A stretch of 11,660 bases of DNA from Lachnospiraceae bacterium UBA4380 (GTDB lineage Bacteria; Bacillota; Clostridia; Lachnospirales; Lachnospiraceae), in the NCBI GenBank assembly GCA_002390025.1, contig DGRU01000050.1:1-11660 (forward strand), given 5' to 3'. Shown here piece by piece: positions 1 to 6,352 of the stretch. The first letter of the stretch is position 1. Each line of letters begins with the position of its first letter. The notes below the pieces were generated by a model. It saw only the letters and a list, made by a program, of their open reading frames with translations. It made no database searches and was not told where the DNA came from. A program made the translations under genes and the position numbers.

Positions 1-467
1 ATCTCGAGGACCTCGTACTGGAACTCGCCGGCGGGGGTCATGACATTGACCACGTCACCGACAACAGCGCCGATGAGGGCCTTGCCGACGGGGGACTCAT
101 TGGAAATCTTGCCTTTGAGGCTGTTTGCTTCGGTGGAACCTACAATACTGTACGTCTCAGTATCTCCCTCTTCAAGGTCCTTGATGACGACTGTACAGCC
201 GATATTGATCGTATCGGAAGTGACATCCTCGTCAGCGATGACTTCGACGTTTTTGAGGATTTTCTCGAGTTCCTCAATGCGGGCCTCGATGTCGCGCTGC
301 TCGTCTTTCGCTGCATCGTACTCGGCGTTCTCGGACAGGTCACCCTGCTCTCTCGCTTCCTTGATCTTCTGTGCAACTTCTTTACGGCGCACAACTTTCA
401 GTTCATGCAGTTCGTCCTCATATCTCTTGAGGCCTTCGTAAGTCAGGATATTTTTCTTTTCTTCCAT
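1..467 (-). CDS. greA: Transcription elongation factor GreA (last few residues beyond the left edge)
   Basis: GreA enters the secondary channel of RNA polymerase and stimulates cleavage of backtracked transcripts. The frame reads from ATG at 467 to the window edge: 155 complete codons without a stop, against a usual family length near 157-160, so only a few C-terminal residues are missing. Residues about 1-75 form the N-terminal coiled coil, and the tip motif GDLSENAEY (residues 42-50) carries the conserved acidic Asp and Glu that help bind the catalytic metal. Residues about 80-155 match the FKBP-like C-terminal domain, with the family signature SPVGKALIG at 125-133. A GGGGAAGG Shine-Dalgarno site lies about 5 nt before the ATG. 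It follows dusB after a 340-bp gap with its own promoter. GreA rather than GreB fits the sequence. Confidence 0.96.
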   Translation of the reverse strand, partial: MEEKKNILTYEGLKRYEDELHELKVVRRKEVAQKIKEAREQGDLSENAEYDAAKDEQRDIEARIEELEKILKNVEVIADEDVTSDTINIGCTVVIKDLEEGDTETYSIVGSTEANSLKGKISNESPVGKALIGAVVGDVVNVMTPAGEFQYEVLE

Positions 468-608
468 GATTTCCTTCCCCGCTTTCCTGTTTATTTACAA
501 CAAAATCCATATTGTTATGAATCAGATGACAAGTTAAATGCTGCAGGTCAGGCAGCTGCAGACTACGGGTTTGCCCACGCGTCCGCGCGCACTGACAAGT
601 GGCACAAT

Positions 609-638
609 ATTATATACAGTTTCGGGCTTGTCTGTCAA
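609..638 (-). promoter_or_regulatory. Sigma-A-like promoter for greA
   Basis: On the minus strand a perfect TTGACA (-35, 633-638) is followed after 18 bp by a perfect TATAAT (-10, 609-614). Transcription would start near 602 and give a leader of about 135 nt before greA. Both hexamers match the consensus exactly and only the spacing (18 rather than 17) is off. It lies in a non-coding gap directly upstream of greA and points the right way. Confidence 0.8.
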
Positions 639-643
639 TCCAA

Positions 644-670
644 ATCAACATGCCGACCGGGCATGTTGAT
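644..670. promoter_or_regulatory. Perfect inverted repeat abutting the greA -35 box
   Basis: Arms ATCAACATGCC (644-654) and GGCATGTTGAT (660-670) are exact reverse complements separated by 5 bases. The repeat ends 5 bp upstream of the greA -35 hexamer. It could be a protein-binding operator or activator site, or a hairpin ending transcription from dusB. Against a classical intrinsic terminator, the minus-strand sequence after the stem (TTTGGATTG) has no real U-tract. It does not match a regulator site I know. Confidence 0.55.
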
Positions 671-704
671 GAACAGACATGGCCGAAATGTGGTGTTTTG
701 AAAA

Positions 705-784
705 GTTTTGAGTCGCCGAGGACGGTTCTGACTGACTCATTGCGTGCAATGAGTCAGTCAGAACCGTCCCCTGTGACTCAAAAC
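705..784. repeat. REP-like 80-nt hairpin element downstream of dusB
   Basis: Bases 720-743 pair perfectly with 746-769 (24 bp), and the outer arms GTTTTGAGTC (705-714) and GACTCAAAAC (775-784) pair perfectly, with a 5-nt poorly paired zone between them. The inner arm starts GGACGGTTCTG and the returning arm contains AACCGTCCCCTG. Both strings also occur in the element between dnaE and pfkA, so the two appear related. Lying 23 bp beyond the dusB stop and followed by only TTTT on the minus strand, it may also act as a weak terminator. No transposase gene is present in the window. Confidence 0.75.
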
Positions 785-807
785 CTTGAGGCAGTATGTA
801 TCAAAAC

Positions 808-1794
808 TCAGGCATAGGGATATTCTTTTTTCATGAGCTGCTCGAGTTCCTCGAGGGTGTTGACCTTGACGACCATGTTGCGGACACGGGCTGCGGAAGG
901 GAATCCGGCCAGATATTTGGCGGCATGGGCGCGCATTTCGCGGATGCCGATCTTCTCTCCCTTACAGTCACAGAGCATGCGGGCGTGCCGCAGGAGCATC
1001 TGGATGACGGCGCGGCGGGCCGGTCGCTCGGGGGTGGTCCGGTCGGTCAGGTAGGCGTTCACCTCGCGGAAGATCCAGGGGTTTCCCCTTGCTGCGCGGG
1101 CGATCATGACTGCGTCGCAGCCGGTCTCTTCCATCATGCGCAGGGCGGAGGGGCCGTCCACGATATCTCCGTTTCCGATGACGGGAATGTCGAGGGCTTC
1201 TTTAACGCGGGCTATGCAGGTCCAGTCGGCTTTTCCCGAGTACATCTGGGCGCGGGTCCTTCCGTGGACCGCGACGGCCGAGGCGCCGCCCTGCTGCGCG
1301 GCGAGGGCGCATTCGACAGCGTTTTCACTGCCCTCCTCAAAGCCGCGGCGGATCTTGACGGTGACCGGTCTGCTGGTGCCGGAGACCGCTGCCGCAACCA
1401 GCTTTTCGATCAGGTCCGGATTTTTCATGAGGGCGGAGCCCTCTCCGTTGGAGACGACCTTGTGTACGGGGCATCCCATGTTGATGTCCAGGATGTCAAA
1501 GGGCCTGTCCTCGATCATCTCGCTGGCGCGGGCCATGATCTCAGGCTCGCAGCCGAAGAGCTGAAGAGAAACAGGCGCTTCCGCGGGGCTGGTCTCCATG
1601 AGCTCCGCAGTGCGGACATTTTTGTAGGTGATCGCCTTGGCGCTGATCATTTCCATGCAGACGAGAGAGGCGCCCTGTTCCCGGCACAGGAGCCGGAATG
1701 GGAGGTCGGAGACGCCCGCCATGGGAGCAAAGATCACTCTTCCGGGGATCGTCACCTCTCCGATCTGAAAAGGGGTGTTTCTGTTTTCACACAT
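808..1794 (-). CDS. dusB: tRNA-dihydrouridine synthase, DusB-type
   Basis: This FMN- and NADPH-dependent enzyme reduces specific uridines of tRNA to dihydrouridine. With ATG at 1794 it is 328 aa, a normal size. The flavin-binding start of the TIM barrel reads FAPMAGVSDLPFR (residues 22-34). NMGCP (105-109) contains the catalytic Cys108, followed by the family pattern with GEGSALMKNP. HGRTRAQMYSGKADW (178-191) and ARAARGNPWIF (232-242) are the other signatures. An in-frame ATG at 1821 exists, but it would overlap the upstream gene by 35 nt and has a badly spaced Shine-Dalgarno; the ATG at 1794 has GAGGA 11 nt upstream and leaves an 8-nt overlap, typical of translational coupling. The subfamily (DusB) is inferred from resemblance and from the greA neighbourhood. 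Confidence 0.95.
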   Translation of the reverse strand: MCENRNTPFQIGEVTIPGRVIFAPMAGVSDLPFRLLCREQGASLVCMEMISAKAITYKNVRTAELMETSPAEAPVSLQLFGCEPEIMARASEMIEDRPFDILDINMGCPVHKVVSNGEGSALMKNPDLIEKLVAAAVSGTSRPVTVKIRRGFEEGSENAVECALAAQQGGASAVAVHGRTRAQMYSGKADWTCIARVKEALDIPVIGNGDIVDGPSALRMMEETGCDAVMIARAARGNPWIFREVNAYLTDRTTPERPARRAVIQMLLRHARMLCDCKGEKIGIREMRAHAAKYLAGFPSAARVRNMVVKVNTLEELEQLMKKEYPYA

Positions 1795-2242
1795 GGTCTG
1801 CTGCTTCCTCGTCTTCCTCATAGTCCTCGATCAGGTCAGCGGGATTCTGGTGCAGGAAGGTCACGCGGAAATAAATAGAGAGGGCATCCAGCATCTCTCT
1901 CTTCTTGCGGCGGATTTCCTTGATCAGGAGACGTGCGCTGATCTCATCGTAAAAGAGGTCGTCCTCCTCATGCTGTGTGTCAAATTCAATATGTCCGAAG
2001 GGGGTGAAGGAGATGGTAAAAACACCTCCACACTCCTCTGTAAAGAGCACACAGATAATGTGGAGCTCCTCCTTGATGTTGGTGGGAAGATTGTCGAATT
2101 TTTTATTAAAATAGTACTTTTTGTCGTAGGAATTCGCGCCGCAGATCACAATGCGGTACTTGTCCTGGACAGCGTACTCTTCGCTGTTTTCATTAAAATC
2201 AAAAGATTCCATAAGTTGTCTGTCCTTTAAGGTGGATTGCAT
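1787..2242 (-). CDS. Conserved hypothetical protein, DUF6145-like
   Basis: A 151-aa soluble protein with no signal peptide or membrane segment. It has a conserved-looking core, IVICGANSYDKKYYFN (31-46) and CVLFTEECGGVFTISF (64-79), then a charged helix around 105-120 and a strongly acidic tail (DYEEDEEAADHV). It resembles from memory a family of unknown function, DUF6145, found between birA and dusB in Lachnospiraceae. I cannot assign a reaction. The ATG at 2242 has AAGGG 7 nt upstream; a second ATG at 2212 (MESFDFNEN) with AAGGA about 11 nt upstream is a serious alternative and would remove ten residues. Its 3' end overlaps dusB by 8 nt, implying coupled translation and perhaps a role near tRNA modification, though that link is only positional. 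Confidence 0.8.
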   Translation of the reverse strand: MQSTLKDRQLMESFDFNENSEEYAVQDKYRIVICGANSYDKKYYFNKKFDNLPTNIKEELHIICVLFTEECGGVFTISFTPFGHIEFDTQHEEDDLFYDEISARLLIKEIRRKKREMLDALSIYFRVTFLHQNPADLIEDYEEDEEAADHV

Positions 2243-2312
2243 CCTGCAACCCTTTTATGTCTGCCGGGCCGCATCCTGCTGTCCTGGTCTGTATGCACGT
2301 CGTATCCTGCCG

Positions 2313-2330
2313 GGACGGCAGCGGCCGTCC
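2313..2330. repeat. Small GC-rich hairpin in the birA-DUF6145 gap
   Basis: GGACGGC (2313-2319) and GCCGTCC (2324-2330) are perfect 7-bp arms around a 4-nt loop, in the 108-bp gap after birA. No U-tract follows on the minus strand, so it is not a standard intrinsic terminator. It could stabilise the 3' end of an upstream mRNA segment or cause a pause. Confidence 0.4.
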
Positions 2331-2350
2331 TGTACCGTACCGCGTGATTT

Positions 2351-3397
2351 TTACACATATCCGCTGACACCGCGGACGGAGACTTCACCGGAGGAAATGG
2401 TCCGGACGGCAGACCCGTCGTCAGGCTCTACCAGGAGTTCACCCTGCATGTTGATGCCGACAGCGGTCCCTGTAAAGGGGGTGCGGGGATCGAGGACATG
2501 TACGGCCCTGCCCCTGTTCACCAGGCCTGCCTCGTAGGCGTCATGCAGCTTTGAGAAGTCCTGTGTCTGCGAGAAAAGGCTGTAGTTTTCTTCAAAATGA
2601 TTCCAGGTCCAGGCGGTGAGTGCCGCGCGGCTGCACTTTCTGCCGAAGGCCAGGCAGTAGGAGGATGCATTCTCCGAGATCTCCGGCGCAAACTCCGTCT
2701 GGTTGACATTGAGTCCGATCCCGATCGTGATCGCGCTGATCTCCCTGTCCTCCATGCGCATCTCGGTCAGGATGCCGCAGAGTTTCCGGAAAGGGCCATT
2801 GTCTGCAGAGACAACAATGTCATTTGGCCACTTGATGCCCAGCCTGCAGCGGGCCGCAGTCTGCTCCGGCTGGGCCGCCAGAAGGTCCAGGGAGGCCTGG
2901 TAGACGGACAGAGCCATGACAACTGTCAGCATGGGCGTGACCTCCGGCCGCATATCCGGTTTGAGCAGGATGCTCATATAGACATTGCCCTGTTCGGGAG
3001 AGAGCCAGGTCCTGCCGCGCCGGCCTTTGCCGGCTGTCTGGCGGGAGGCGACGACCAGGGTCCCGTGCGGATAGCCCTCCGCTGCCAGGGCAAAAATGTC
3101 GTCATTTGTGGAACCGGTCTCCTCTTTGCAGATCAGGGGACGGCCCGCCCAGGCGGTCGTGAGTCTGGAGGCGATCTGCTCGCGGTCAAGAATATCCGCT
3201 TCCTCCACCGAAAGGAGGCGGTAGCCCTTATTGGTCACCGCCTCGATGGGATATCCCTCTTCTTTTAGTTTCTGTATGTTTTTCCAAACGGCCGTGCGGG
3301 AAACCCCGAGCATCTCACACAGCTCCTGGCCGGAGACATAGTCCCCGCTCCCGCTCAGCCGCCGCAGTATTTCCTGTTTTCTGTTCACTGCTGTCAT
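2351..3397 (-). CDS. birA: Bifunctional biotin--[acetyl-CoA-carboxylase] ligase / biotin operon repressor BirA
   Basis: BirA activates biotin with ATP and transfers it to biotin-accepting lysines; the form with a DNA-binding domain also represses biotin genes. The 348-aa product has a winged helix-turn-helix at residues 8-62 (SRTAVWKNIQKLKEEGY). The ligase domain has GSTND (95-99), the adenylate-binding loop GKGRRGR (123-129), KWPNDI (189-194) and GIGLNVN (226-232). A C-terminal SH3-like domain ends in SSGEVSVRG (335-343). Both parts are present, so this is the bifunctional type. The ATG at 3397 has only a weak AGG 1 nt away; a GTG at 3388 (reading MNRKQEIL) has AGGA 8 nt upstream and may be the true start. 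It lies 87 bp after argF in a probable operon. No biotin synthesis gene is nearby. Confidence 0.95.
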   Translation of the reverse strand: MTAVNRKQEILRRLSGSGDYVSGQELCEMLGVSRTAVWKNIQKLKEEGYPIEAVTNKGYRLLSVEEADILDREQIASRLTTAWAGRPLICKEETGSTNDDIFALAAEGYPHGTLVVASRQTAGKGRRGRTWLSPEQGNVYMSILLKPDMRPEVTPMLTVVMALSVYQASLDLLAAQPEQTAARCRLGIKWPNDIVVSADNGPFRKLCGILTEMRMEDREISAITIGIGLNVNQTEFAPEISENASSYCLAFGRKCSRAALTAWTWNHFEENYSLFSQTQDFSKLHDAYEAGLVNRGRAVHVLDPRTPFTGTAVGINMQGELLVEPDDGSAVRTISSGEVSVRGVSGYV

Positions 3398-3414
3398 CCT
3401 GTACTGTAGTGATT

Positions 3415-3497
3415 ATTCCTTGTTAGGCAAGGGTTTTATTCCTGCCAGACGAAGTTTTTTCCTTTCAGGCAAGGGTTTTTCCTGTCAGGCAAGGGTT
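3415..3497. repeat. Four imperfect 20-22-bp tandem repeats spanning the argF stop codon
   Basis: On the plus strand the unit resembles TTCCTGTCAGGCAAGGGTTTT. AGGCAAGG-type cores begin at 3425, 3447 (diverged, AGACGAAG), 3467 and 3487, giving periods of 22, 20 and 20. The last copy lies inside argF and encodes its final residues and stop codon; the others fill the argF-birA gap. The units give the minus strand A-runs, not U-runs, so they are not tandem terminators. Confidence 0.7.
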
Positions 3498-4474
3498 GCC
3501 GCCAGCACAGCCTTGATCGTGTGCATGCGGTTTTCGGCTTCCTCGAAAACACGGGACTGAGGTCCTTCGAAAACAGCATCGGTCACTTCCAGTTCACTCA
3601 TGCCGAATTTCTCGTGGATCTCCCGGCCGATGGTGGTTCCGAGATCATGGAAAGCGGGAAGGCAGTGCATGAAAATGGCATCCTCTGCCGCAAGTCCCAT
3701 GAGCTTCTCTGTCACCTGGTAGGGCTTCATCTGCTCTATGCGCTCGGCCCAGGCTTCCATGGGCTCTCCCATGGATACCCATACGTCGGTGTAGAGAACT
3801 TCCGCATCCTTTGCGCCGGCTTCCGCATCGGATTCAAGTGTGATGCTGCCGCCGGTCTGCGCGGCGATCTCCCTGCACTCTTTGACAAGCTCTGCATCCG
3901 GGAAATAGGCGGGGTTTGCGCACAGGGTGATGTGCATGCCGCACTTGGCGCCCGCGACCATCCAGGAGTTGGCCATGTTGTAGCGGCAGTCGCCGAAAAA
4001 GCTCAGTCTGATGCCCTTGATCCTCCCGAAATGTTCGCGGATGGTCAGCAGGTCTGCCAGCATCTGCGTGGGGTGGAACTCATTGGTCAGACCGTTCCAT
4101 ACAGGGACCTTGGAGTATTTTGCCAGATCCTCCACGATCTCCTGCCCGAAGCCGCGGTACTCAATGCCGTCAAACATGCCGGCCAGAACACGCGCGGTGT
4201 CCGCAATGCTTTCTTTTTTGCCGATCTGGGATCCGGAGGGATCCAGATAGGTGGCAGACATGCCCAGGTCATGGGCGGCAACCTCGAAAGCGCAGCGGGT
4301 GCGGGTGCTGGTCTTCTCGAAGATCAGGGCAATATTTTTTCCCTCGCAGTAACGGTGGGGAATGCCCTGTTTCTTTTTCGCCTTGAGATCGGCGGCCAGG
4401 TCGACGAGGCTGAAGATTTCTTCAGGTGTAAAATCAAGCAGTTTCAGGAAGTCTCTGTTTTTGAGGTCAATCAT
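3485..4474 (-). CDS. argF: Ornithine carbamoyltransferase
   Basis: It converts ornithine and carbamoyl phosphate to citrulline and phosphate in arginine synthesis, or the reverse in arginine deiminase catabolism. The product is 329 aa, a normal length. Motifs in order are the carbamoyl-phosphate loop STRTRCAFE (56-64), EYRGFGQE (105-112), HPTQMLADL (134-142), the ornithine-binding DVWVSMGEP (230-238) and FMHCLPAFH (268-276), whose Cys271 is the family's active-site cysteine. The start at 4474 ([10 protein letters not shown]) has AAGGA 8 nt upstream; a longer frame from 4552 adds an unlikely Arg/Pro-rich leader. The sequence recalls the ArgI/ArcB branch, but no arcA, arcC or arginine-synthesis gene is adjacent, so direction in vivo cannot be settled here. 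It follows the SPFH gene by 78 bp. Confidence 0.96.
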   Translation of the reverse strand: MIDLKNRDFLKLLDFTPEEIFSLVDLAADLKAKKKQGIPHRYCEGKNIALIFEKTSTRTRCAFEVAAHDLGMSATYLDPSGSQIGKKESIADTARVLAGMFDGIEYRGFGQEIVEDLAKYSKVPVWNGLTNEFHPTQMLADLLTIREHFGRIKGIRLSFFGDCRYNMANSWMVAGAKCGMHITLCANPAYFPDAELVKECREIAAQTGGSITLESDAEAGAKDAEVLYTDVWVSMGEPMEAWAERIEQMKPYQVTEKLMGLAAEDAIFMHCLPAFHDLGTTIGREIHEKFGMSELEVTDAVFEGPQSRVFEEAENRMHTIKAVLAATLA

Positions 4475-4552
4475 TTTCGGCGTCCTTTCTATAGGTCTAA
4501 GGGCGGATCGGTATATCCGGCGCGCAGGTCCCGCAGGCGGATCCTGCACCAA

Positions 4553-5584
4553 TTATGCAATCGTTGTGGGATTTCCGACATTCAGTTTCTGCTGGCCGGG
4601 TCTGCTCTGTGCAGGGGCGCTCTTGCCGGCTGCCGGTGCGGGAGCCGTTTTTTCCACAGCTGCGGAGCCATCGGCAATCCCTTTGAGGGAAGCGGCAAGT
4701 CCCGCAATTCCCTGGATCTCGGAAGGGATGATGATCTTGGTAGCCCTGCCGTCCGCTGCCTGGGCAAAGGCCTCCAGGCTCTTGAGGGTCAGGACTGCAT
4801 CGTCGGCGCCTGCCTCACGGATCATGCGGATACCGTCCGCATTTGCCTCCTGGACTTTGCGGATCGCTTCCGCGCGGCCTTCCGCCTCTTTGAGCATGCG
4901 CTCTTTCTGTGCCTCCGCGGCGAGGATGGTGGCCTGCTTGTCGGCTTCCGCCTGAAGGATCATGGATTCCTTGCGGCCCTCGGCAACGAGGACTGCTGAC
5001 TTCTTCTCACCTTCAGCCTTCAGGATGGACTCACGTCTCTCACGCTCTGCCTTCATCTGCTTCTCCATGGCTTCGCGGATCGCAGAGGGCGGTGTGATAT
5101 TCTTGAGCTCAACACGGGTGACCTTGATGCCCCAGGGATCGGTCGCGACGTCCAGAGAGGAGCGCATCCTGGTATTGATGATCTCGCGGGAGGTCAGAGT
5201 CTCGTCCAGTTCCATATCACCGATAATATTACGGAGAGTTGTTGCAGTCAGGTTTTCAATGGCCATGATGGGACTCTCCACACCATAGGTGTAGAGCTTG
5301 GCGTCCGTGATGCGGAAGAAGACGATCGAGTCGATCTGCATAGTGACATTATCCTTGGTAATAACAGGCTGGGGCGGGAAGTCCACGACCTGCTCCTTGA
5401 GATTGACCTTGCGCGCGATTCTGTCGATAAAGGGGACCTTGAAGTGAAGGCCTGCCGGCCAGGTGTCCATATAGGTGCCCAGTCTCTCCAGAATATAGGC
5501 GTGTTCCTGGGGAACGATCTTGATGCACGATGTCACAATAATCAGCAGAATAAAGACCAGAAAAACCAACAGAATGAGTCCCAT
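4553..5584 (-). CDS. SPFH/band 7 (stomatin-prohibitin) membrane protein, slipin/QmcA-like
   Basis: A membrane-anchored scaffold protein of 343 aa; relatives form oligomeric rings and organise membrane domains or regulate membrane proteases. Residues 2-20 form one hydrophobic N-terminal segment. Residues about 22-170 are the band 7 domain, with PQEHAYILERLGTY (25-38) and the ending ELKNITPPSAIREAMEKQM (159-177). Residues 187-243 are an Ala/Glu-rich coiled coil with an 11-residue period (ILKAEG, VLVAEG, ILQAEA, ILAAEA). The tail after about 310 is Ala/Pro-rich and probably disordered. GGAGG 7 nt before the ATG supports the start. It sits 47 bp after an NfeD-like gene, the usual partner of this family, which strengthens the call. 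No ClpP-class protease domain is in the pair. Confidence 0.93.
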   Translation of the reverse strand: MGLILLVFLVFILLIIVTSCIKIVPQEHAYILERLGTYMDTWPAGLHFKVPFIDRIARKVNLKEQVVDFPPQPVITKDNVTMQIDSIVFFRITDAKLYTYGVESPIMAIENLTATTLRNIIGDMELDETLTSREIINTRMRSSLDVATDPWGIKVTRVELKNITPPSAIREAMEKQMKAERERRESILKAEGEKKSAVLVAEGRKESMILQAEADKQATILAAEAQKERMLKEAEGRAEAIRKVQEANADGIRMIREAGADDAVLTLKSLEAFAQAADGRATKIIIPSEIQGIAGLAASLKGIADGSAAVEKTAPAPAAGKSAPAQSRPGQQKLNVGNPTTIA

Positions 5585-5631
5585 AGTTAATCCTCCTTGT
5601 GATTATATAAAAAGAATAAAAAAGACGGTTT

Positions 5632-6069
5632 TCAGGCGATTCTCTTTCCGACAATCAGCTTGACTCCCTGAATAGAGCGGACCATGGCGACCTCGCCCTT
5701 CTCAATGATCTGGTCGCTGTTGACGGATCTGGCCATCCAGAACTGTCCGTCCAGCTGGACCTCGCCTGTGCCCCGGAGATTATCGATCTGTTCCGTTACA
5801 AGTACTTCTTTGCCGATCATCCTGTCCAGGCTCGTGGCTCCGCGGCCCTTCTTCATGTATTTGACCGCGAGCGGCCTTGTAATCAGGAGCAGGAGCAGAG
5901 ATACAGCGGCAAAGGCACCCGCCTGCAGCCAGACCGGCGCACCGGCGAATGTAAGGATCAGGGCCACAACCGAGCCGCCGGCAAACCAGATAGTCGTCAG
6001 ACCGGCGGTAAGCGCCTCTATACCAAGAAAGGCAGCTGTCAGCAGCATCCATGTATAAATAGCATTCAT
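5632..6069 (-). CDS. NfeD-like membrane protein (short form, OB-fold tail)
   Basis: A 145-aa membrane protein of the short NfeD type, which pairs with SPFH proteins. Residues about 5-65 are hydrophobic and fit two to three transmembrane helices (around 5-22, 25-42 and 48-64). Residues 75-145 form a soluble domain with IGKEVLVTEQIDNL and GEVQLDGQFWMARS, typical of the OB-fold of NfeD C-termini. The long form's serine-protease domain is absent. The ATG at 6069 (MNAIYTWML) has GGAGG 6 nt upstream; a longer frame to 6177 adds 36 residues that do not resemble the family and overlap a likely promoter. It is the first gene of the probable operon that runs on to dusB. Confidence 0.92.
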   Translation of the reverse strand: MNAIYTWMLLTAAFLGIEALTAGLTTIWFAGGSVVALILTFAGAPVWLQAGAFAAVSLLLLLITRPLAVKYMKKGRGATSLDRMIGKEVLVTEQIDNLRGTGEVQLDGQFWMARSVNSDQIIEKGEVAMVRSIQGVKLIVGKRIA

Positions 6070-6108
6070 GTTCCACCTCCATCCTGTGGAGAAGTCTCTG
6101 AGAAACCG

Positions 6109-6122
6109 TTCACTTACGTGAA
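6109..6122. promoter_or_regulatory. Short dyad TTCAC-N4-GTGAA at the predicted transcription start
   Basis: TTCAC (6109-6113) and GTGAA (6118-6122) are exact reverse complements separated by TTAC. The dyad would lie from about +1 to +15 of the promoter upstream of the NfeD-like gene, a position suited to a repressor. The arms are only 5 bp, so chance is quite possible, and no regulator can be named. Confidence 0.3.
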
Positions 6123-6129
6123 TGACTAC

Positions 6130-6158
6130 ATGGTAGCACAGGTTTTCATACCTCTCAA
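6130..6158 (-). promoter_or_regulatory. Probable promoter of the nfeD-like/SPFH operon
   Basis: On the minus strand TTGAGA (6153-6158, five of six to consensus) is followed after exactly 17 bp by TACCAT (6130-6135, four of six). A TGC immediately before the -10 makes an extended -10 element. Transcription would begin near 6123, about 53 nt upstream of the NfeD-like ATG. The gap on its other side contains repeats rather than a gene, so a promoter is expected here. Confidence 0.5.
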
Positions 6159-6213
6159 TGACTAAATAATGAAACAATTATGAAGTGCGTATAATCAATA
6201 TACTGTATTTTTT

Positions 6214-6306
6214 CCGGTCTGCCGCATAGGGCATTACGGGTTCCGCGCTGTGCGGGAATGCCGGCCTGCCGCACGGGGCATTTCGTATTCGTGCCTGGCG
6301 GGAATG
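6214..6306. repeat. Two adjacent direct repeats of 47 and 46 bp
   Basis: Copy 1 (6214-6260) and copy 2 (6261-6306) abut exactly. Both begin CCGG(T/C)CTGCCGCA, share a central GGGCATT, and end GCGGGAATG; by eye roughly three quarters of positions agree. Each unit holds complementary pieces (for example CCGCA with TGCGG in copy 1) and could fold. They lie in the 283-bp gap between the RNA methyltransferase and the NfeD-like gene. No open frame there looks like a protein. Confidence 0.7.
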
Positions 6307-6322
6307 AGTGAACACACAGGAT

Positions 6323-6349
6323 ACCGTGTGCCTGTACCTGCACACCGGT
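6323..6349 (-). terminator. Possible hairpin after the RNA methyltransferase gene
   Basis: ACCGTGTGC (6323-6331) pairs with GCACACCGGT (6340-6349) with one bulged base, giving a 9-bp stem just past the methyltransferase stop. No U-run follows on the minus strand (ATCCTGTGTG), so it is at best a weak or factor-dependent terminator. Confidence 0.3.
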
Positions 6350-6352
6350 CTG

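Larger units (their letters stand above)
468..807. other. dusB-greA intergenic region, 340 bp
   Basis: No credible coding sequence is present on either strand. In minus-strand order the gap holds a large REP-like hairpin just after the dusB stop, a perfect 11-bp-arm palindrome, a sigma-A-like promoter, and a leader of roughly 135 nt. The leader contains a small GCTGC/GCAGC stem (540-556) and two CTGCAG sites, and becomes A/T-rich before the greA Shine-Dalgarno. I recognise no known riboswitch or small-RNA family in the leader. Confidence 0.7.

Noticed and set aside
468..602. A riboswitch in the greA leader
   Set aside because: The leader has one short stem and no conserved core of a riboswitch class that I recognise.
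705..784. CRISPR repeat or phage attachment site
   Set aside because: There is no spaced array of identical repeats, no cas gene, no integrase and no tRNA nearby; a REP-like hairpin explains it better.
796..1878. A 360-codon open frame on the plus strand
   Set aside because: Antisense to dusB, which has the catalytic cysteine and all family motifs on the other strand.
4475..4552. An arginine-repressor box or promoter before argF
   Set aside because: The 78-bp gap has only short inverted pieces such as GCAGG-N5-CCTGC; I could not find a convincing ARG box or a -35/-10 pair.
3521..4999. A 492-codon open frame on the plus strand
   Set aside because: It runs antisense across argF and the SPFH gene, both with strong family motifs; the translated product shows no recognisable domain.
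6155..6343. A 62-codon minus-strand frame with a duplicated peptide
   Set aside because: It is the translation of the tandem 46/47-bp repeat; it lacks a Shine-Dalgarno site and a conserved-looking sequence.
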